From Palaeococcus ferrophilus DSM 13482 (lineage in GTDB: Archaea > Methanobacteriota_B > Thermococci > Thermococcales > Thermococcaceae), in the NCBI RefSeq assembly GCF_000966265.1, contig NZ_LANF01000006.1:62001-126000 (forward strand): a DNA stretch of 64,000 bases, written 5' to 3'. This document shows, in pieces, positions 15,885 to 24,419 of this stretch; positions within the stretch are counted from its first letter, which is position 1; the number at the start of each line of letters is the position of its first letter. The notes under the pieces are model-generated. The model saw only the letters and a program-made list of their open reading frames with translations. It searched no databases and was not told the origin of the DNA. The translations under genes were made by a program, and so were the position numbers.

Positions 15885-18062
15885 ATGAGGTACACCGTGA
15901 CATCAGCGTTGCCTTACGCTAACGGGCCAATTCACGCGGGGCATCTGGCTGGGGCCTACCTTCCGGCGGATATCTTCGTGCGCTACCTCCGCCTGAAGGG
16001 TGAGGAAGTGATTTTCATCTGCGGAACGGACGAGCACGGGACGCCGATAACATTCCGCGCGCTGAAGGAGGGCAGAAGTCCGAGGGAGATAGTTGATGAG
16101 TTCCACGAGCACATAAAGACGACCTTTGAGAGGGCGAAGATAAGCTTCGACTACTTCGGGAGGACTGAGTTACCGGTTCACTACAGAATAAGCCAGGAGT
16201 TCTTCCTCAAGGCCCTTGAGAACGGCCACCTCGTTAAAAAGGTGAGCAAGCAGGCCTACTGCGAGCACGACAAGATGTTCCTCCCTGATCGCTACGTGAT
16301 AGGCACGTGCCCCTACTGTGGCGCCGAGAACCAGAGGGGGGACCAGTGTGAGGTCTGCGGGCACCCCTTAACTCCCGAAATCCTCATCAACCCGCGCTGC
16401 AACATCTGCGGCAACCCGATCACCTTCAAGGACTCGGCACACTACTACATCCGCATGGGGGATTTCCAGGAGAAGCTCAAGAAGTGGGTCGAGGGGCAGG
16501 AGCACTGGAAGCCGAACGTGCGCAACACCGTCCTCGGCTGGATAAACGAGGGGCTCGAAGAGAGGGCCATGACGCGCGACCTCGACTGGGGTATTCCCGT
16601 TCCGCTCGAGGACGAGGATATTAAGGGAAAGGTGCTCTACGTCTGGTTCGAGGCTCCCATCGGCTACATCAGCATAACCGTGGAGCACTTCAAGCGCCTC
16701 GGCGAGGAGGAGAGATGGAAGGACTTCTGGCTCAGGGGAAGGAGCAAAATAGTCCACTTCATAGGCAAGGATAACATACCCTTCCACGCCATATTCTGGC
16801 CGGCCTTCCTCATGGCCCACGGCGGGGACTGGGAGCTGCCCCACGACATCCCCGCGAACGAGTACCTCCGTCTTGAGGGCAAGAAGTTCTCAACGAGCAG
16901 AAACTGGGCCATATGGGTTCACGAGTTCCTCGATGCGTTCCCTGCCGACTACCTCAGGTATTACCTCACCGCAATAATGCCCGAGACGAGGGACAGCGAC
17001 TTTTCCTTCGCGGACTTCAAGGCGAAGATAAACGATGAGCTCGTTAACATCCTTGGAAACTTCGTGCACAGGGCCCTCACCTTCGCCAACCGCTACTTCG
17101 ATGGGGCCGTTCCGGAAAGGGGCGAGCTGGACGAGCTCGACAGAGAGGCCTTTGAGGAGATAGAGAAAGCTTTTACCGAGGTCGGAGAGCTCATAGCGGA
17201 GTACCGCTTCAAAGATGCACTCAAGAGGGTTATGGCGCTCGCGGCATTTGGGAACAGGTACTTCGACTATAAGAAGCCATGGAAGACCGCTAAAGAGAAC
17301 CGTGAGAGGACTGCCACAACGGTCAACGTCTCGCTCCAGATCGTTAAGGCCCTCGGGATACTCCTCGAGCCGTTCCTGCCGGATGCAAGCGAGAAGATAT
17401 GGCACCTCCTCAACCTCGAAGAGGTTAAGCGCTGGACCTTCGAGGAAATTCCCGCAGGCCACCGCGTGAGGCAGGCAAGCCCGATGTTCAGGAAGGTCAC
17501 GGACGAGGAGATAATCCACTTCATAGTTAACTACATCGGAAGGGGCAACCCCGAGAGCGCAAGAACGCTCCTCGACAAGTACTACAGGAAGGACGACGTG
17601 GTGAAGGTCACGCTCGAACGCTTCGGCGAGGGGAGGAAGGACGAAGCCCTTGCGCTCCTCAAGGCCATCTACGGCGAGGAGGCATTTAGCAAGCCCAAGA
17701 AAACCAAAAAGAAGGAAAATAAGGAGGGTAAGAAGATGGAGTACGTCAGCTTTGATGAATTCATGAAGCTCGACCTCAGGGTCGGAAAGATAATAGAGGT
17801 TAACGACCACCCCAACGCGGACAAGCTCTACGTGGTCAAGGTTGATCTTGGAGATGAAGTCAGACAGCTGGTCGCTGGCCTGAAGAAGTACTACAAGCCG
17901 GAGGAGCTCCTCAACCACTACGTCGTCATCATAGCGAACCTCGAGCCCAAGAAGCTCCGCGGTGTGGAGAGCCAGGGAATGCTATTGGCAGCGGATGACG
18001 GCGAGCGCGTGGCTTTACTCATGCCGGACAAGGAGCTCAAGCTCGGCTCAAGGATAAGGTAA
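15885..18062 (+). CDS. metG: Methionyl-tRNA synthetase with C-terminal tRNA-binding domain
   Basis: A 725-residue MetRS. The class I HIGH-type motif is PIHAGHLAG near residue 17, and the KMSKS-type motif is GKKFSTSRN near residue 330. Zinc-knuckle cysteines occur in CPYCGAENQRGDQCEVCGH and CNICGN. The anticodon domain (about 380-560) is followed by a Lys-rich linker (KPKKTKKKENKEGKK) and a Trbp111/EMAP-II-like OB domain starting at MEYVSFDEFMKLDLRVGK. In some archaea that domain is a separate gene; here it is fused. The ATG at 15885 is used, as a GTG two codons earlier is unneeded. Confidence 0.97.
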   Translation: MRYTVTSALPYANGPIHAGHLAGAYLPADIFVRYLRLKGEEVIFICGTDEHGTPITFRALKEGRSPREIVDEFHEHIKTTFERAKISFDYFGRTELPVHYRISQEFFLKALENGHLVKKVSKQAYCEHDKMFLPDRYVIGTCPYCGAENQRGDQCEVCGHPLTPEILINPRCNICGNPITFKDSAHYYIRMGDFQEKLKKWVEGQEHWKPNVRNTVLGWINEGLEERAMTRDLDWGIPVPLEDEDIKGKVLYVWFEAPIGYISITVEHFKRLGEEERWKDFWLRGRSKIVHFIGKDNIPFHAIFWPAFLMAHGGDWELPHDIPANEYLRLEGKKFSTSRNWAIWVHEFLDAFPADYLRYYLTAIMPETRDSDFSFADFKAKINDELVNILGNFVHRALTFANRYFDGAVPERGELDELDREAFEEIEKAFTEVGELIAEYRFKDALKRVMALAAFGNRYFDYKKPWKTAKENRERTATTVNVSLQIVKALGILLEPFLPDASEKIWHLLNLEEVKRWTFEEIPAGHRVRQASPMFRKVTDEEIIHFIVNYIGRGNPESARTLLDKYYRKDDVVKVTLERFGEGRKDEALALLKAIYGEEAFSKPKKTKKKENKEGKKMEYVSFDEFMKLDLRVGKIIEVNDHPNADKLYVVKVDLGDEVRQLVAGLKKYYKPEELLNHYVVIIANLEPKKLRGVESQGMLLAADDGERVALLMPDKELKLGSRIR

Positions 18063-18065
18063 AAA

Positions 18066-19019
18066 CTAAAGGTTGAGCTCCACCCAGTTTTCCCTCTTTT
18101 TCTTGTATACCCTAACCAGCCCCTGCTTCTCGAGGCGCTGGAACATTCTCCACGCGGTTGTTCTCGGTATTCCCAGCATCTCCCTAACCTCGGACTGCTT
18201 TGCCCTCCCTCCGCGGTCGAATACGTAGAACAAGGCCTTTTCCTCGTCCTTTGTCAGCTCGTACTGCCCGAGCAGTCTTTCGAAGTCCTCCCTGCTTATG
18301 CCGGGGGACGACGTCTTCTTCCCATCTCTTTTGATGTAGGCAAACCCCGCCACCCCAAGGATCAGGAGAGCCGTTAAACCGGCGAGCAGTGCCCCGCTTC
18401 CCGGTCTCCCCGGGGGGGCTTCATTTTGGGACACTGTTCCACTCACGTTTAAGGGGGCCTCAGTGGAGGACGTGCCAACAGGACCTCCCACAGGCGATGA
18501 CGTGGGTGAGGATACCGTTTTTGCCCCGTCCGTCCGGTATTTGATGACGTAGGAAATGCTCTGATTGCCAGGGGGCATCAGAAGGGAGTTCCCATTTATC
18601 TCAAGGGGTATGTCCGTCAGGTCAACTATAACCGCACTCTCGGGGAAGGTTACCCTAACCGCTACGTCGGAGGAAAAGTGAACACCCCATATGGAGCCGT
18701 TCTTGGCGGTTAAATCAGGGGTGTAGTACGTAATCCTGAGGGGGGTGGCGTTTTCAAAGTAAACTATGAGCCTGCTCCCGTTTACCTCGTAGGGCACGGG
18801 GTTTCCGATTTCATCAACGACGGTTAGACCCTCAACGTTCGGGGTAAGGAGAGGAATGGAAACGCTCACGGTGTAGTTCTCGGGCTGAACTGTTTGGGCC
18901 ACCCTAACGTATCCGTCGGTGTAAACAGTGAGCTCAAGTGATTCGATGGCGTACTGCCCCGCAACCACGGGGATGAGCGAAAGGAGTACGATAACCACTG
19001 CCACCAATTTAGCCCTCAT
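18066..19019 (-). CDS. Membrane-anchored winged-helix regulator with extracellular beta domain (copy 2)
   Basis: A 317-residue paralogue of the protein at 11713. It has a signal peptide (AKLVAVVIVLLSLIPVVAG), then an external beta-rich domain with closely matching segments (QYAIESLELTVYTDGYVRV, ITYYTPDLTAKNGSIW, IPLEINGNSLLMPPGNQS). A Ser/Thr/Pro stalk precedes a membrane segment (GALLAGLTALLILGVAGFAYI), then Lys/Arg and a cytoplasmic winged helix (SEVREMLGIPRTTAWRMF, RLEKQGLVRVYKK). The ATG follows GGAGGTG. It lies downstream of a secreted helical acidic protein on the same strand (60-base gap), mirroring the pair at 10570-12555. Confidence 0.82.
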   Translation of the reverse strand: MRAKLVAVVIVLLSLIPVVAGQYAIESLELTVYTDGYVRVAQTVQPENYTVSVSIPLLTPNVEGLTVVDEIGNPVPYEVNGSRLIVYFENATPLRITYYTPDLTAKNGSIWGVHFSSDVAVRVTFPESAVIVDLTDIPLEINGNSLLMPPGNQSISYVIKYRTDGAKTVSSPTSSPVGGPVGTSSTEAPLNVSGTVSQNEAPPGRPGSGALLAGLTALLILGVAGFAYIKRDGKKTSSPGISREDFERLLGQYELTKDEEKALFYVFDRGGRAKQSEVREMLGIPRTTAWRMFQRLEKQGLVRVYKKKRENWVELNL

Positions 19020-19079
19020 CCCAACACCTCCAGAAATTTGGCGTTACTGCTTTAAAAAGATGACCAAAAGAGGAGGGAC

Positions 19080-20339
19080 TCACTGCCCCTCCTCGTCCCC
19101 TTCCTCGTGATCATCGCTCTCGTTTCCATCCCCGCTGTTCATCTTGTCCGAACCGTCGCTCGGATTTTGCTCCTCTTCGTATTCCTCGCTCTGATTCTGG
19201 TCCCCGGGGGTATCGCTCTCAGAGTACTCACCATGCTGTTCCGTATCTTCCTCGTCTTTCTCCATGCGCTCCTCTTTCTCTTCCTTTTCCTCGTGATCCT
19301 CGTCCTCTTCCCATTCCTCTTTCTCCTTGTGGTACTCCTTCTCTATCTCCCTTGTTTCCTCTATTATGTCCTTTAGTTCATCATTGATATCGTGCAACAT
19401 GTCGAGCGCTTCCTCATACTGCCCCTCCTCAACCAGTGCGTTGAACTCCTCGTACATCGCCTGAAGTTCCTCAAGGTTTTCCTGGAGGTCCGTTGAGTTC
19501 ACAGTGGAGTTTTGGAGCGTGGATATGAGCTCCTGCATGAGCACCATCTGCCCCTGGAGTTTTTCCACAAATGTCTGGCTTATCTCCTCCGCCCTTGCGT
19601 CCACTATCTGCTCCGAAAGCTCCTCAATGGCGTCCTCCAACTTATCCTTGAGCTCCTTGGCGTACTCAAGGTCGCCCTCTAGTGCGGTAAGGTTACCGTT
19701 GGCAATGTCCTGTGCAACCACTGTATACGCGGCCTTGGTCGCGTTGTAGAGTTCCTCAACGGGTGTTACATCAATGCCCTCGCTCCTGCCCTCTTCTATC
19801 ACCCTCTCGGCGTAGGGGAAGTATTCCGCAGACCTCTGGAGCTCCTCCTTCGCGTCGAGGGCAAGCCCATAGTACTCCTCCTCAGACTCCATTTTGGATT
19901 CCCCGTGCTCCTTATAGTATTCGGTCAGCTCCTCCACGACCTCTTTATAGAGGTACAGGGCAGACATTGAGGCGTTTATGCTCTCGCTGTAATTTGCCGC
20001 GTTGTAAAGCTCCCACGCCTGTGCCCTAAGCTCCTCTGCCTGAATGTAGAGTTCGAGAGTCTCGTTTGGAATGGTCGAATTGTTGGCCCTAAGATCCGCC
20101 ATCAGGCCCGTCGTATAGTTGGCGACGTTGTCAACTATCACGAGCATGTTGTATGCCATAGTAATGGTTGTGTTGGTCTCGTTCGTGGTTATGTTTGACG
20201 TGCTGCTGGACAGTGTCTGGTTGGCCACCTCTGGAGTACTGGTTTCCGTTGCGTTGATGCTCGCTGCCCACGCCGCCGTGCTCAGCGGTATCAGTGCCCC
20301 CATAAACAGTACAATCAATATTCTTAAGTTGCCCCTCAT
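19080..20339 (-). CDS. Secreted helical protein with extreme acidic tail, partner of membrane regulator (copy 2)
   Basis: A 419-residue exported protein: a signal peptide (MRGNLRILIVLFMGALIPLS), a Thr/Asn-rich segment with many sequons (NATET, NQTLSS, NITTNETNTT), then long amphipathic helices likely to form a coiled coil (about 60-330). A tail of about 90 residues is almost only E, D, K, H, S, N and G. One segment (EGRSEGIDVTPVEELYNATKAAY) matches the repeat of the 10570 protein. The ATG at 20339 follows CAGGTGAGAACC. The tail suggests binding of divalent cations or of basic surface material; this is inference. It precedes the membrane regulator gene. Confidence 0.76.
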   Translation of the reverse strand: MRGNLRILIVLFMGALIPLSTAAWAASINATETSTPEVANQTLSSSTSNITTNETNTTITMAYNMLVIVDNVANYTTGLMADLRANNSTIPNETLELYIQAEELRAQAWELYNAANYSESINASMSALYLYKEVVEELTEYYKEHGESKMESEEEYYGLALDAKEELQRSAEYFPYAERVIEEGRSEGIDVTPVEELYNATKAAYTVVAQDIANGNLTALEGDLEYAKELKDKLEDAIEELSEQIVDARAEEISQTFVEKLQGQMVLMQELISTLQNSTVNSTDLQENLEELQAMYEEFNALVEEGQYEEALDMLHDINDELKDIIEETREIEKEYHKEKEEWEEDEDHEEKEEKEERMEKDEEDTEQHGEYSESDTPGDQNQSEEYEEEQNPSDGSDKMNSGDGNESDDHEEGDEEGQ

Positions 20340-20538
20340 GGTTCTCACCTGTATTCAACTAGGAAAAGCATGTATATTAGGAACATGCTGAAATTACCGT
20401 GTTTCAAAATGTTTCTACGTGTTTCTTTGGCCGGGATATTCCCATGTGGCAACTACTAACTCTCTTACAGTCCCCTCACTCCTCACGCCCACTCCTCCTG
20501 CTCAAACAAGCACCCTTTCTCAACCGACATCCTTAAAC

Positions 20539-20556
20539 ACAATATCATTATATTGT
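20539..20556. promoter_or_regulatory. Inverted repeat upstream of amrS
   Basis: ACAATAT (20539-20545) and ATATTGT (20550-20556) form a perfect 7-bp inverted repeat around CATT, ending 15 bases before the amrS ATG. This could be an operator overlapping the promoter or start of transcription, or it may reflect AT-rich composition. About 230 bases separate amrS from the divergent helical-protein gene; the rest shows only a poorly conserved AT-rich sequence. Confidence 0.4.
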
Positions 20557-20571
20557 ATAAGTGGTGATGCC

Positions 20572-21615
20572 ATGAGAGAAGCTGCCTACTGGGAACCGCT
20601 TGACGGAGGGAGGGTAAGGTGCCGCCTCTGCCCCCTCAACTGCATCATAAACGATGGTCACCGCGGTTCCTGTAAAGTGAGAAAAAACGTTGGGGGAAAG
20701 CTTTACACCCTCAACTATGGCAGGGTATCCTCCATGGCCCTCGACCCCATCGAGAAGAAGCCCCTTTTCCACTTCTACCCCGGTTCGTGCGCCTTCTCCA
20801 TAGGCACCGTCGGGTGCAACATGCACTGCAAACACTGCCAGAACTGGGAGATAAGCCAGGCGGACGAGAGTTTTCCCTACCTGAGAAGCGTTTCCCCACG
20901 GGAGATCATGAAGCTGGCGGAACAGTACGGCTGTGAGAGCATAGCCTACACCTACAACGAGCCGGTCATATGGTACGAGTTCGTCCTCGACACTGCCAAG
21001 CTGGCCAAGAAGGAAGGCTTCCACAACCTAATGATAACCAACGGCTACATCAACGAGGAGCCCTTCAGGGAACTTGCACCGTACATAGACGCCATGAACA
21101 TTGACATTAAGGCGTTCAACGATGAGTTCTACATGAGGATAGCCTCCGTCCCGAGTGGGGAGCCGAGCAGGAGAACTGCCCTAATAGCGAAGAAGGAATT
21201 CGGAATCCACGTCGAGCTGACCTACCTTATAATCCCGACCCTGAACGACGAGGAAGAGGAAATTCGCGCCTTCGCCCGCTGGGTGGTTGAGAACCTTGGG
21301 GATGACACACCGGTCCATTTCTCGCGCTACTTCCCCCACTACCGCCTTCATCTCCCGCTGACCCCGGTGGAGACGATAGAGATGGCCTACCGGGTTGCCA
21401 AGGAAGAGGGTTTGAAGTTCGTCTACGTTGGAAACATTCCCGGTCACCGCGGTGAGCACACGTACTGCCCGTCCTGTGGAAAACCTTTAATAGTGCGCTG
21501 GGGCTTTAGCATTGAAGAGTATCATATCAAGGATGGAAAATGCGAATACTGCGGCACCGAAATTCCCGTGGTCGGGGAATACTCGGGGAAGAGGTACCGC
21601 GGAATGTGGTGGTAG
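20572..21615 (+). CDS. amrS: AmmeMemoRadiSam-type radical SAM enzyme (AmrS)
   Basis: A 347-residue radical SAM protein with the Fe-S motif CX3CX2C in VGCNMHCKHCQNWE. Its N-terminus has the family cysteines CRLCPLNC and GSCKVR, and its end has a CxxC pair (YCPSCGKP, KCEYCGTE). The family sits genomically with MEMO1 and AMMECR1 proteins; a modification role has been proposed for it. The frame is open from 20419, but the ATG at 20572 with GGTGATG upstream and homology of MREAAYW favour that start. It is followed after two bases by the next gene, so cotranscription is likely. Confidence 0.88.
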   Translation: MREAAYWEPLDGGRVRCRLCPLNCIINDGHRGSCKVRKNVGGKLYTLNYGRVSSMALDPIEKKPLFHFYPGSCAFSIGTVGCNMHCKHCQNWEISQADESFPYLRSVSPREIMKLAEQYGCESIAYTYNEPVIWYEFVLDTAKLAKKEGFHNLMITNGYINEEPFRELAPYIDAMNIDIKAFNDEFYMRIASVPSGEPSRRTALIAKKEFGIHVELTYLIIPTLNDEEEEIRAFARWVVENLGDDTPVHFSRYFPHYRLHLPLTPVETIEMAYRVAKEEGLKFVYVGNIPGHRGEHTYCPSCGKPLIVRWGFSIEEYHIKDGKCEYCGTEIPVVGEYSGKRYRGMWW

Positions 21616-21617
21616 TC

Positions 21618-22442
21618 ATGGAGAGCGTCCAGGTTGTTCTTTACATTGAGGGGCTCGGGAACGAAAAGAGGGCCCTTGAGGAGGCCATGAAAAAAACGGC
21701 GGAGAGCCTCAGAAAGGAAACCGCCGTGAAAGTCAAGCGGGTGAACGTGGAGAATGTAATAGAGAACGACGAAGTTGAAGAGCTCAAATACTCCGGCATG
21801 ATCGAGGCGGAGATTGAAGGTCCCCTTGAGGGTGTTGTTGGAGTGGTCATGAAGTACGCCCCGGCGGTTGTTGAGGTCCTCGGGCCCGGCAGGCTGGAGG
21901 TCGAGGGCAGGAGACTTATGAAGCTGCTCGGTAACGTTTCATTGTTTATGGGTGAGCTCATGGAGAGGTTCGGTGGGCTTGTCGCTTACCCTGAGCTGGA
22001 CGAGCTCCCGATGCCGCAGATTGGATACTCCAAAGAAGAGCTGGAAAGCTTTATCCTGGACGAGAGGAACATCAGATACCTGTTTATCATCGAAGCGTTC
22101 GGAGAAGAAGAGGAGAAAGTAAGAGAAACCATGCTGAAGGCTTTTCTTCTCGAGGGATGCAAGATTAACAAGGTGGCTGTCAAGCGCGAGGAGGGAGAGG
22201 GAAGGGTCAAGCTGTTCATCGCGGCCGAGCTGCTCTCCCCATTCGAGGTGATGTTCCAGCTCACGGCCAAGTACGCGCCGGTGGCGATATCAATAGAAGA
22301 ACCTGAGATAGTGGACATCACCGCCACGGAGCTTCAGAACGCGCTGACAGATTTAGCGGGCTTCGTCTACGAGCTCGTCCACAGGCCAATAAAGAAGAAG
22401 CTCATCGAGAAGGACACGTTCAAGTTCAGGCTCGGCTCCTGA
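21618..22442 (+). CDS. Conserved hypothetical protein with internal duplication
   Basis: A 274-residue acidic soluble protein that I do not recognise. Its two halves look alike: [22 protein letters not shown] followed by LLGNVSLFMGELMERF in the first half, and IAAELLSPFEVMFQLTAKYAP followed by LTDLAGFVYELVHRP in the second. The start ATG at 21618 is two bases after the amrS stop, in the end of that gene; the longer open frame from 21540 lies within amrS and lacks support. Tight linkage to amrS suggests a partner or substrate-related role, but no evidence beyond position. Confidence 0.8.
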   Translation: MESVQVVLYIEGLGNEKRALEEAMKKTAESLRKETAVKVKRVNVENVIENDEVEELKYSGMIEAEIEGPLEGVVGVVMKYAPAVVEVLGPGRLEVEGRRLMKLLGNVSLFMGELMERFGGLVAYPELDELPMPQIGYSKEELESFILDERNIRYLFIIEAFGEEEEKVRETMLKAFLLEGCKINKVAVKREEGEGRVKLFIAAELLSPFEVMFQLTAKYAPVAISIEEPEIVDITATELQNALTDLAGFVYELVHRPIKKKLIEKDTFKFRLGS

Positions 22443-22552
22443 CGAAAAGATATTATCGGCAAATGGCGAAGAGTCAGTAGGCATTTAATTAATCCCCTTT
22501 GCATTTTTACGGCGATTATCGAGCTTTTTTGCCCTCCAGAAAGGGTCTGAAA

Positions 22553-22569
22553 GCGAAAAGTATATAAAG
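22553..22569 (+). promoter_or_regulatory. S-layer gene promoter (BRE and TATA)
   Basis: GCGAAAAG (22553-22560) followed by TATATAAAG (22561-22569) is a near-ideal archaeal BRE/TATA. Transcription should begin near 22590, which gives a leader of about 50 bases. The strength of the element fits the very high expression expected of the S-layer gene. Confidence 0.75.
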
Positions 22570-22597
22570 TGTGATGGCACAACATGGTAGTGAAAGA

Positions 22598-22622
22598 CCT
22601 TGGTAGGGCTTAGCCCATAAGG
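22598..22622 (+). promoter_or_regulatory. Hairpin in the 5' leader of the S-layer mRNA
   Basis: CCTT (22598-22601), GGGC (22606-22609), a TTA loop, GCCC (22613-22616) and AAGG (22619-22622) can form a stem with an internal bulge, just before the GGAGGTG at 22626-22632. It may shape mRNA stability or ribosome entry. It is weaker evidence than the promoter. Confidence 0.4.
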
Positions 22623-22640
22623 TTTGGAGGTGTATGAAAA

Positions 22641-24374
22641 ATGAAGGTAAGGAAGATCGCGGCCCTCGCAGTTGGTGCCGCAATGATTGGCGCAACCATG
22701 GGATACGCCAGCGCTCAGCTCAACGTCCCGAAGGACTTCTTCGTTAAGGACGGAATGCCCAACGCTAAAATCGTGGTTGGAAGCAACGCAGCCGCTATGG
22801 ACGTTGCCAGCGCGGCCGACATAGCCGTCGCCATAGGAAGCATGCTCTACACGGCCGAGGAGGTTCAGGCCGACGGTGTGAGCGTTGTCGTTAAGAAGGA
22901 CATAACCACCTACCCCGACCCGATAAAGGTTTACAGCAACTGGTACGAGGACTACGGTACCGTAACCGCTACCAAGTACGATGAACTCCCCACCGACGCC
23001 TGGTGGAACGGAAGCGCCTACAACGGCAGCTACACCGACTGGGACGCCATAACCCCCAAGTTCACCACTGAGATTGAGAACATGGACTCAATCAAGGGCG
23101 ACAAGCAGATTGACTGGGACATCAACATTGACAAGATAATGATCCTTGACAGCGACGGCAAGACCCCTGACCAGACCGGTAACCTCCCGCCCAAGAGTGC
23201 CACCCTTAAGATACCGGCCGGAAACTTCACCATCACGTTCAACTTCGTCATCAAGAAGTGGGAAGTCACCACCAGCAGCACCGACCCGCAGTGGGGTCTC
23301 ACCACCACGAGCACCGAGACCGTCGTTGACGACGACCAGCCAAGCGGAGGCGTTGAGAAGGAGACCGTTTACAGCGGCATAACCTCCGGCACGACCTTCA
23401 CGCTCCTCGGCAACGAGTACTACGTCCTCAACGTCCAGAACGACACCCTCACCTACGGTAAGGACCACGGCGTCCAGTGGTTCCACGTCGGCGACGAGAT
23501 GGAGTTCGACGGCTACAAGATACAGGTCGTTGACATAAGCATCAACGAGCAGAGGGTCCTCCTCAGGGTCACCGCCCCCGACGGAAGGAACGACCTCGTC
23601 ATCATAAGCGTTACCGACGGCGAGAAGGACGTCAGCGAGCTCTCAACCAAGTTCAACCCCGGTGAGCTCGTCCTCACGCTCGACAACACCTTCGTCGGTA
23701 TTGACGGAAACCTCATCGCCCAGCTCGAGATAAGGACCAACGTCGTCTCAGTCAGCAGCGGCGATGAGTTCATTTCAGGCTGGACCGCCACCTTCCTTCC
23801 GGGAACTGGCAACACCATCGAGACCATCGTCCTCACCAACAAGAACGACCTCAGCGGAAGTGACCTTGACATCCTCGGCAAGTACAAGGTCTCCTACGAG
23901 TTCCACGAGTGGACCAAGACCGCCGACTTTGACAACGACGGTGAGGCCGACGACACCAGGTACACCGCCAAGGCCCAGATCGTCATAGACCCGACCGAGA
24001 AGGTCTACGACGAGAAGGAGCTCAAGGTCGGCGACGAGCTCGAGGGCTGGAGCATCGAGCAGATCAAGGGCGCCACCTACACCAAGATAACCGTCAACCC
24101 GGCCGAGAGCATAACCGTCCTCGACACCGAGGTTGACCTCAACGCCGTTGACAGCAACCTCATCCTCGTCGGCGGACCGGTCGCCAACAGCGTCACCGCC
24201 TACCTCGTTGACCAGGGACTCAGCCAGATCAACTGGTACCTCAGCGATGGAGACATCGAGTTCATTGAGAACGCCTTCGGCGACTTCTCCGTCATCATCG
24301 TTGCCGGTAAGAACAGGGAGAGCACCAGGGCTGCCGCCCAGGAGCTCCTTGACTACCTCAAGGACCTCGCTTGA
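22641..24374 (+). CDS. slp: S-layer protein
   Basis: A 577-residue exported protein, the main cell-surface lattice protein. The signal peptide (MKVRKIAALAVGAAMIGATM) is followed by NVPKDFFVKDGMPNAKIVVG, a pattern shared by euryarchaeal S-layer proteins, where residues after the signal bind the envelope. The C-terminal QELLDYLKDLA also matches. Codon use is strongly restricted (AAC, GAC, CTC, ACC dominate), as expected of a highly expressed gene. Sequons such as NGSAYNGSY are present. A strong promoter and leader precede it, and a membrane-anchored companion follows. Confidence 0.94.
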   Translation: MKVRKIAALAVGAAMIGATMGYASAQLNVPKDFFVKDGMPNAKIVVGSNAAAMDVASAADIAVAIGSMLYTAEEVQADGVSVVVKKDITTYPDPIKVYSNWYEDYGTVTATKYDELPTDAWWNGSAYNGSYTDWDAITPKFTTEIENMDSIKGDKQIDWDINIDKIMILDSDGKTPDQTGNLPPKSATLKIPAGNFTITFNFVIKKWEVTTSSTDPQWGLTTTSTETVVDDDQPSGGVEKETVYSGITSGTTFTLLGNEYYVLNVQNDTLTYGKDHGVQWFHVGDEMEFDGYKIQVVDISINEQRVLLRVTAPDGRNDLVIISVTDGEKDVSELSTKFNPGELVLTLDNTFVGIDGNLIAQLEIRTNVVSVSSGDEFISGWTATFLPGTGNTIETIVLTNKNDLSGSDLDILGKYKVSYEFHEWTKTADFDNDGEADDTRYTAKAQIVIDPTEKVYDEKELKVGDELEGWSIEQIKGATYTKITVNPAESITVLDTEVDLNAVDSNLILVGGPVANSVTAYLVDQGLSQINWYLSDGDIEFIENAFGDFSVIIVAGKNRESTRAAAQELLDYLKDLA

Positions 24375-24419
24375 ATTCTCTCCCTCCCTTTTTAATTAAC
24401 TTTTCTGGAGGTTTTTGAA

